From: a virus | Length of the DNA: 27,414 nucleotides | IMG/VR virus record: IMGVR_UViG_3300031925_000014 | Span: 1 to 27,414 of that record | Strand: one strand, 5' to 3' | In this document: piece after piece, positions 21,954-27,414 of the stretch | Numbering within the stretch: the stretch's first letter is position 1 | How the letters are laid out: every line of letters begins with the position of its first letter | Program-made: the position numbers and the translations under genes | The notes under the pieces: model-generated | Databases searched by the model: none | What the model saw: the letters and a program-made list of their open reading frames with translations, nothing else | Told to the model about the DNA's origin: nothing

Positions 21954-24900
21954 ATGGGAGCATCAGTAGTAGCGGCGCTGGTTATTGCGGCCGTTTCAGC
22001 CGCAGCAAGTGTTTACGTTTCGGTTGAGGCGAAAAAGCAAGCGAAGAAAGCCGCAGACAAAGCAAGAAAATCCGCAAGCCGAGATGCGCAAAAGTACATG
22101 TTCAAGAGTGCGGTAGCGGCAAAGCAAATTGTGCTTGGTCATCCTGTGCTTTCTGGTCCTATGATTTTTGCAGCAGAAGAAGGCGCGCCAAATGATGCAG
22201 GTGAAGGTGAATGGGTTCATATTATCGTTCATATCGCTGGTCACGTTTGTGATGATGTGACGCATGCATGGCTTGATGATATTCAATTAAGTCGATTTGA
22301 GGCATCAACATCAGGTGCGGATATCGAGTTTCGCCATGAAAATGGCTTAGGGTTCGTTTACATCTATCTCGGTGAGCAGACGGAAGCGCCGCCAACGCTG
22401 GCGAACTTGCCGGACTGGAATGCGAATATGATTGGCCGTGAGCAGTGTTTTGCTCATGTCAAGCTTAAGTCTGACCCTTCAAAATGGGCAGGCGGCATCC
22501 CTAACCCTAAATTTGCTGTGCGAGGATTAAAGGTGTTTGACCCTCGCATCAATCAAACCACATGGACAGACAATCCTGCCTTGCTCGTTCGTTGGTATCG
22601 CAACGCCCTTAAGCAAGGGGTGGCGATGGACGATACTTACATCACCTCAGCTAACATTTGTGATGAAGTTGTCGCAACGCCAGAAGGCGGACAAGAGAAG
22701 CGCTATCGCTGTAACTACGCATTCATGGCCGACCAAGCGCCAAGAACCATTCTTAGCACGATTCGCGCAACGTGTGATGGCATTAGTTTGCGCGTCGCTG
22801 GCCGTCATGCCTTTCAGGTTGGGGCTTATTACGGCCCGGGGTTCACAACGCTGACGGAAGATGACATTGTTGGCGACATCACGACGATGCCAGATGTCCG
22901 CCGTCGCGATCGCATTAATACCATCTCAGCCAAATACACAGACCCGCTTTCAAACTGGAATGAGGTAGACATGCCTCGCGTAGTGCATGAGGGTTATTTG
23001 GCGCAAGATGGCTATGAAGTGGTAGATGACTTAGATCTACTCGCCGTGCCAAGCCCATATCAAGCGCAGCGCTTGGCGCTTATTCAAATCCTTACCACGC
23101 GTGATGCGATGTCTATCGAGTTCACTTCAAACTTGCGTGGCACGCGTTTGCTGCCTGGCTCCGTGTTTAGGTTGAACTTGCCAGAAAATGAATGGGATGG
23201 CGTTGAGTTCATTGTTTCCAAGTGGAAATACAGTACTAACGGCTTGGTGACACTAGTAGCCAAGCAAACCAAGCCTAGCCATTACGCATTCAACGGCGAC
23301 ACAGCGAAAGTACCATCGCGCCCTGGTGTGCCTTCTTTGGTAAGCCGAGATGTGCCGCCAGTAACCAATCTTTCCTATTCTACGCTGGCGGATTCAAACA
23401 CGCTTCAGGCGGTCATTACTTGGCAGCACAAAAGCTTGGGCATTTCCACGTTCGAGCTCAGTTTCTACAAAGATGGCGAGTTCTTGCGCAAAGAGCTAAC
23501 GGTTGATAAGCAATACCGCCTGCAAGATGGCTTTGAGGTTGGTCAGTATCAAGTTCAGGTTGTGGCAATCAGTTATGAGCGCCGCTCGCCTATTGCCAGT
23601 TTGGTGTTCAATGCATCAGCACCGCAAACGCCAATCGGTATCGATGTAAAAGCAGAAAACTGGGCGCTAGGACTAACGCCTGTGAGTGCTGGCTTGGTCA
23701 ACTTTGACACCATGTATGACTTTGCTCTTGGTTTTGAGCAAGGTGCAACCGATGAGCAAGTGGAGCAATACATCGTAGGCCGCGCCAAGGTCATCACGGT
23801 GAGCAATCTAAAGGCCAATACCACCTATCAAATTGCCGTGCGCGAAGTCTCTCGTTGGGGCAAATCTGGCTGGTATCGCAGTAGCGCGCAAACCACTTTT
23901 AACAGCGATGATGTCTTAGAGCTTATCGACGGTAAAGTTACCCAGGAGATGTTAGATGGCAATTTAAACGACTTTCTAACGCAAGTTGATGAGCGCTCAA
24001 AAGAGACGCAAGAAAGCGTCGCGGATTTGGATGTCAGCCTTGGTCGTATCCAAGATCTCAACTCCACACTTTCTCTCTCTGTGCTTGGTTTAACCTCTTC
24101 CGTTGCAGCAATGGAAGATGAATATCAGCGCCGATTCCTTAATGGTGAAGCGTTGATTGGCGCAGTGGTTCAGGTTGACCCAGAGACGGGGGAAATCGTT
24201 AACCTTGCGTTCAACTACACCGAGCAAAAATTCACTCAGGCTGGTTTGCTTATCGATGGCGTTGAGGCGTCGGTCAAGATTCAATCGCAAGAGATTCGGC
24301 GCGTAGAGCAAGAAGCGGGCGACAGAATCGCCGAGGCTGAGGCTCAGATTTTGGTGAATGCCGATCAGATTGCGCTCAAAGCAAGTTATACCGAAGTTAA
24401 TGAGATTGTTGCAGGCGCGCTCGAAGCCATTACGCCTGCGCGTTCTTGGCAGTTCAACACCACAAATGAAGGTTGGACGGGTGCTACATGGGTTGCGGGC
24501 GGCTATGTAACAGGCACGGCGTTTTCCATTGCTGGTCTAGACATCAATGCGGATGAAAACCCCGTATTCCGCATTCGTGTGCGGTCATCAGCAGTGGGCA
24601 CTTTAAGTTGGAACGGTGGCGCGCAAAGCGTAGCCTTGAAGCAACCAGCAGACCCAGGCCAGTTTGAGGTCATTATTCTCACGCTTACTGAGGCTGATGG
24701 CTGGACTGGTGCAATCCAATCGCTTGAAATTAACTTCGATGCCACCATTGATTTCATCGAAGTTGGCAAGCCATCCGCCGCAGAGCAAGCTCTAGAAGAC
24801 TTAACGGCGCGTACCACGCACATCGAGCAGGTGCTAGATCCTGCCAATGCTCGTTGGGGAATTTACATTACTCAAGAGTATTGGGATGGCAATGCGCTAA

Positions 24901-26837
24901 AGCTTAGCGACGTTCAGCAAGAGATTGATGCCTATGATGCTAGCTGGCGTGTTTCAGCGACCATTCAGGAGCTAAGCGCTAACGGCACGATAGATAAGGC
25001 AAACAGCGCTCAAACATGGGTGGATGCCGCAAACGCCAATATTACCGACGTGGTAACAAGTTACGTGTCGCAACCAGGTGGTATTAATGACCAGTTGGAA
25101 GATGCAGATTCGCGACTTAATTCCGCTCAGCAAGAGATTGATGCACTTGAAGGCTCCATCACGCAAGCCATTACTAGCCTTTCTGATGTTCAGGGCGCGC
25201 TAGGGTTGGATGAGGATGCGGGCTTTAACGATATCATGGGTGCGTATAAGGATTTCTTGGCAAAACAAGAGTTTCAGGAGCAAAAGATTTCGTTCGCTTA
25301 CGCGGAGCAAAAAATCAGTGCCAACTCAACGGCCATTGCCTCTCAGGCACAAAGAACGCTAGAGCTAGCAGCGTTTCAGAATGAGCAGCAAGCCACCTTA
25401 ACGCAAGTGCAGCGAGCAATAGCAACGCAAGAACAAGCGTTGACAGATAGCGTCGAGCAGCTCACCGCCAAGATTGAAACAGACGATGCCGAAGTGCTAG
25501 CCAGCGCCAATGAATACACTCGTGCCGCAGTGGGCTATTGCGTAGACGCGAAAGGCAACATCACCTCAGAGACGGATGCGGTTTTGTGTGTTCAGGCTGG
25601 CCATAACTGGATTCAAGGCCCGCTTGCTGAATACATCCGCAACTTATCCATCCAGAACGCGGCGGGCGAAACGGCCACCATTTCCGACATGATGCAAGCC
25701 TTTGAAAATGAGGAAGGCAAGCTGATTGTTCGCGGCGGCATGACGGTGAACAATCAGGGTAAGATTTCTGGCTTCGTAAACACCAATGACGGCACGTTGT
25801 CTCAAACAGACTTTATCGCCGATTTCTTCCGCGTTGGCATAATGAATGGCAGTAACTTTGATACCGTGCTTGGTCTTGACTCCGTCAGCAAAAAGCTAGT
25901 TCTAAAGGGGCGATTAATTCTTGATGATGGCTCGATCATCTCCAATAAAGATGAGCTGCAAGGCAAGGATGGCACCATTTGGGGGACGCTAAAGCTGCGC
26001 GATGGTATTTTCCCAAGCGATGCGCTTGCAACGGCAGACTTCACCTCTCGATATGGCCGCGCGCCAATACTCGATGACATGCTCACATACGTCAGCAATG
26101 ACGGCACAGTGTCGAGCGCAAAGAGCTATAACGGCTCGGCTTGGGTGGCACCAGCGTTAAGGTTTAGTGGAGACCTGATAACACCAGGGACACTCTTTGG
26201 CGATCGCTTTGTCGCAGGGAGTGAGCTGACCTCGCCAGTCATTAAAGGTGGTGAGGCACGCTTTGGCAAAGAGGTTGGCGCGCCATTTGACGGCTATCAC
26301 ACCAAGATCTCACAAGACGGCCTGATTCAAACAGACAAAATCAAGGCGACGGGCGGCGAATTTGATAACGTCACGATAGGCGAGAACTGCGACATTCTAG
26401 GTACAATGACGGCTGGCCAGATTGTAGGTGATGTGGCGCGCCCGATATTGGTCAACCTTACTGAAGAGCTTAAGGTTCGAGTAAATAGAGGCACTACAGA
26501 GTACTTGTATCTTTGTCAGGACGTTGCATTGGGCTCTGAGGCCTGGGCAAGGCAGCTAATTGTGCCAGCCGGGGTAATGTATGACGACACAAGCCAGGCA
26601 GGTGATTTTTTAGAGGTTTTGCTCAACGGGCAGGTTGTCTATACATACACGCCAAGTAACACTCAATTAGTGGATTCGTCTTATGTGACATTTGCTAATT
26701 CAGTTTATTTAGCGCCAAATCAAAACTTATCCCTTTCAATACGAAAGAAAACTTATCTATCTGCAAGTAGCAATGCTGTTTATGTTTTTAGCTATTTGAG
26801 AAAGACAGGTCTGGTCCTTTGGACTACTAAAGCATAG
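21954..26837 (+). CDS. Tail tip attachment protein J-like (1627 aa)
   Basis: The ATG at 21954 (MGASVVAALVIAAV) is chosen over the in-frame ATG at 21825, which lies inside the upstream gene in another frame; AAGG precedes it. The product has a hydrophobic start, a lysine-rich helix at 22-46, the hub domains to about 450, fibronectin III-like domains at about 456-650, a helical linker, a beta-sandwich domain resembling a galactose/carbohydrate-binding fold at about 829-940, coiled coil at about 1045-1185, beta-rich shaft repeats, and a distinct C-terminal 130 residues. It is longer than lambda J (1132). J-type proteins recognise the host receptor. The last 400 bases differ in codon use. Confidence 0.9.
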   Translation: MGASVVAALVIAAVSAAASVYVSVEAKKQAKKAADKARKSASRDAQKYMFKSAVAAKQIVLGHPVLSGPMIFAAEEGAPNDAGEGEWVHIIVHIAGHVCDDVTHAWLDDIQLSRFEASTSGADIEFRHENGLGFVYIYLGEQTEAPPTLANLPDWNANMIGREQCFAHVKLKSDPSKWAGGIPNPKFAVRGLKVFDPRINQTTWTDNPALLVRWYRNALKQGVAMDDTYITSANICDEVVATPEGGQEKRYRCNYAFMADQAPRTILSTIRATCDGISLRVAGRHAFQVGAYYGPGFTTLTEDDIVGDITTMPDVRRRDRINTISAKYTDPLSNWNEVDMPRVVHEGYLAQDGYEVVDDLDLLAVPSPYQAQRLALIQILTTRDAMSIEFTSNLRGTRLLPGSVFRLNLPENEWDGVEFIVSKWKYSTNGLVTLVAKQTKPSHYAFNGDTAKVPSRPGVPSLVSRDVPPVTNLSYSTLADSNTLQAVITWQHKSLGISTFELSFYKDGEFLRKELTVDKQYRLQDGFEVGQYQVQVVAISYERRSPIASLVFNASAPQTPIGIDVKAENWALGLTPVSAGLVNFDTMYDFALGFEQGATDEQVEQYIVGRAKVITVSNLKANTTYQIAVREVSRWGKSGWYRSSAQTTFNSDDVLELIDGKVTQEMLDGNLNDFLTQVDERSKETQESVADLDVSLGRIQDLNSTLSLSVLGLTSSVAAMEDEYQRRFLNGEALIGAVVQVDPETGEIVNLAFNYTEQKFTQAGLLIDGVEASVKIQSQEIRRVEQEAGDRIAEAEAQILVNADQIALKASYTEVNEIVAGALEAITPARSWQFNTTNEGWTGATWVAGGYVTGTAFSIAGLDINADENPVFRIRVRSSAVGTLSWNGGAQSVALKQPADPGQFEVIILTLTEADGWTGAIQSLEINFDATIDFIEVGKPSAAEQALEDLTARTTHIEQVLDPANARWGIYITQEYWDGNALKLSDVQQEIDAYDASWRVSATIQELSANGTIDKANSAQTWVDAANANITDVVTSYVSQPGGINDQLEDADSRLNSAQQEIDALEGSITQAITSLSDVQGALGLDEDAGFNDIMGAYKDFLAKQEFQEQKISFAYAEQKISANSTAIASQAQRTLELAAFQNEQQATLTQVQRAIATQEQALTDSVEQLTAKIETDDAEVLASANEYTRAAVGYCVDAKGNITSETDAVLCVQAGHNWIQGPLAEYIRNLSIQNAAGETATISDMMQAFENEEGKLIVRGGMTVNNQGKISGFVNTNDGTLSQTDFIADFFRVGIMNGSNFDTVLGLDSVSKKLVLKGRLILDDGSIISNKDELQGKDGTIWGTLKLRDGIFPSDALATADFTSRYGRAPILDDMLTYVSNDGTVSSAKSYNGSAWVAPALRFSGDLITPGTLFGDRFVAGSELTSPVIKGGEARFGKEVGAPFDGYHTKISQDGLIQTDKIKATGGEFDNVTIGENCDILGTMTAGQIVGDVARPILVNLTEELKVRVNRGTTEYLYLCQDVALGSEAWARQLIVPAGVMYDDTSQAGDFLEVLLNGQVVYTYTPSNTQLVDSSYVTFANSVYLAPNQNLSLSIRKKTYLSASSNAVYVFSYLRKTGLVLWTTKA

Positions 26838-26849
26838 GAGCTCATCATT

Positions 26850-27414
26850 ATGTCTTGGATTACCTTAACATCCGTCACGGCAACCAACGGACAAAAAACG
26901 GTTGAAGTAAACAGCGGCAGCACCGCCAACATAAAGGTTGGGGATGCATTGAAAATTGGCGCTTTCGACATCTATGAGATTGAGGGCGTGTTTGCTAACC
27001 AGCTTTCGCTGAGGGAACCTTGGGGTAATGCCACGCAAACCGCCGCAAAAGCGGTTGTTGTGCCCACCTTTGGCGATTTCAATGCGGCAGTAACAGCAAT
27101 GCGTGACCTTGCTGATGTTGCCATCGGAAATCTGACGGTGATAGAAGATTGGGGTACAAAAGCAGGTGAAGTAACGTTCACAGGCAAAGACGGCGCAACC
27201 TACACCGCCAGAACATTGCAACAGATGGATGATGACGTTGCGGCTATCGAGCGGCAAGCGTTAGAAATCGCAAGAACTGGAGCGCTAGAAGCGCTGGTTG
27301 CCATCTCTGGCGGTAAGTGGGTTCTTGTTACTGACGATTTCGGAAATGCGCAATGCGTGCGACGAGTTCCGATTCACACGTTTGAAGATTTAAACATTTC
27401 TGGTTGCCCATTCA
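26850..27414 (+). CDS. Tail fibre / receptor-binding protein N-terminus, 3' partial
   Basis: GGAG lies eight bases before the ATG at 26850 and the frame is open to the right edge (188 codons). The first 70 residues are a beta domain (TLTSVTATNGQKTVEV... VGDALKIGAFDIYEIEGVF) of the kind that docks fibres to the virion, followed by a coiled segment (DDDVAAIERQALEIARTGALEAL). The last visible residues, GNAQCVRRVPIHTFEDLNISGCPF, resemble the lead-in to the C-type-lectin or formylglycine-enzyme-like folds of some phage receptor-binding proteins, but the domain lies outside the window. Partial. Confidence 0.7.
   Translation, partial: MSWITLTSVTATNGQKTVEVNSGSTANIKVGDALKIGAFDIYEIEGVFANQLSLREPWGNATQTAAKAVVVPTFGDFNAAVTAMRDLADVAIGNLTVIEDWGTKAGEVTFTGKDGATYTARTLQQMDDDVAAIERQALEIARTGALEALVAISGGKWVLVTDDFGNAQCVRRVPIHTFEDLNISGCPF

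Noticed and set aside
1-27414. CRISPR arrays, tRNA or rRNA genes, insertion sequences, phage att/transposition ends
   Set aside because: I saw no regularly spaced direct repeats, no cloverleaf-like genes, no transposase frames and no terminal TG/CA-type Mu end arrays. The phage ends should lie outside this window.

Overview
The window is part of a transposable (Mu-like) prophage or phage genome from a gammaproteobacterium, most likely a Vibrio. The basis for the host is the overall protein flavour, moderate base composition, and a small winged-helix gene of the VpaChn25_0724 type; it is an inference, not a database match. Nearly everything is on the + strand and tightly packed, with many ATGA or TAATG stop/start overlaps. 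Neither phage end, no transposase genes and no tRNA are inside the window. The left edge falls in the early region and the right edge falls in a tail fibre gene.

Layout. (1) 1-2.8 kb: end of the early region, with small hypothetical genes, one zinc-finger protein and a GemA (Mu gp16) homologue, closed by a bidirectional terminator at 2787-2812. (2) 2.8-3.8 kb: a regulatory switch region. A lone minus-strand glycine-zipper gene with its own promoter lies back to back with a Mor/C-family activator gene, whose leader carries a terminator hairpin. (3) 3.8-6.0 kb: lysis and accessory genes: GH108 muramidase, a small unknown, a 3TM-type holin, a TraR/DksA zinc-finger protein, a DUF2730 membrane coiled-coil protein (Mu gp25-like) and a small winged-helix protein (Mu gp26-like). 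(4) 6.0-15.9 kb: packaging and head genes in exact Mu order: gp27 (DUF3486), large terminase gp28, DUF935 portal gp29, MuF head morphogenesis gp30, a 65-aa gene, virion morphogenesis gpG, protease/scaffold I/Z, gp33-like, major head T, gp35, gp36 (DUF1320), gp37. (5) 15.9-27.4 kb: a non-contractile siphovirus-type tail instead of Mu's contractile tail: tail tube protein, G/GT chaperones joined by a -1 frameshift, a 948-aa tape measure, distal tail and hub proteins, a DUF6950/NlpC-like protein, a 1627-aa J-like tip protein and the start of a tail fibre gene. This head/tail combination is the one known from Mu-like siphophages such as Pseudomonas B3 and D3112.

How it works together. The Mor-type activator would switch on the rightward late genes, lysis first and then packaging, head and tail. 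Terminators stand just before the lysis gene and just before protease gene I, where Mu has its Plys and PI late promoters, so separate late transcription units are likely here too.

Most notable observations: the MuF head protein carries a C-terminal zinc metallopeptidase motif (HEIGH plus a downstream Glu), followed immediately by a small very acidic protein; protease gene I contains eight copies of the pentapeptide A-x-L-S-A and a well-placed internal GTG start for a scaffold; the tail chaperone pair has a textbook -1 frameshift signal; hairpins lacking a good U-tract follow both the major capsid and major tail tube genes; and three 8-bp GTTTAAAC-type palindromes lie at helical spacing upstream of gene I.
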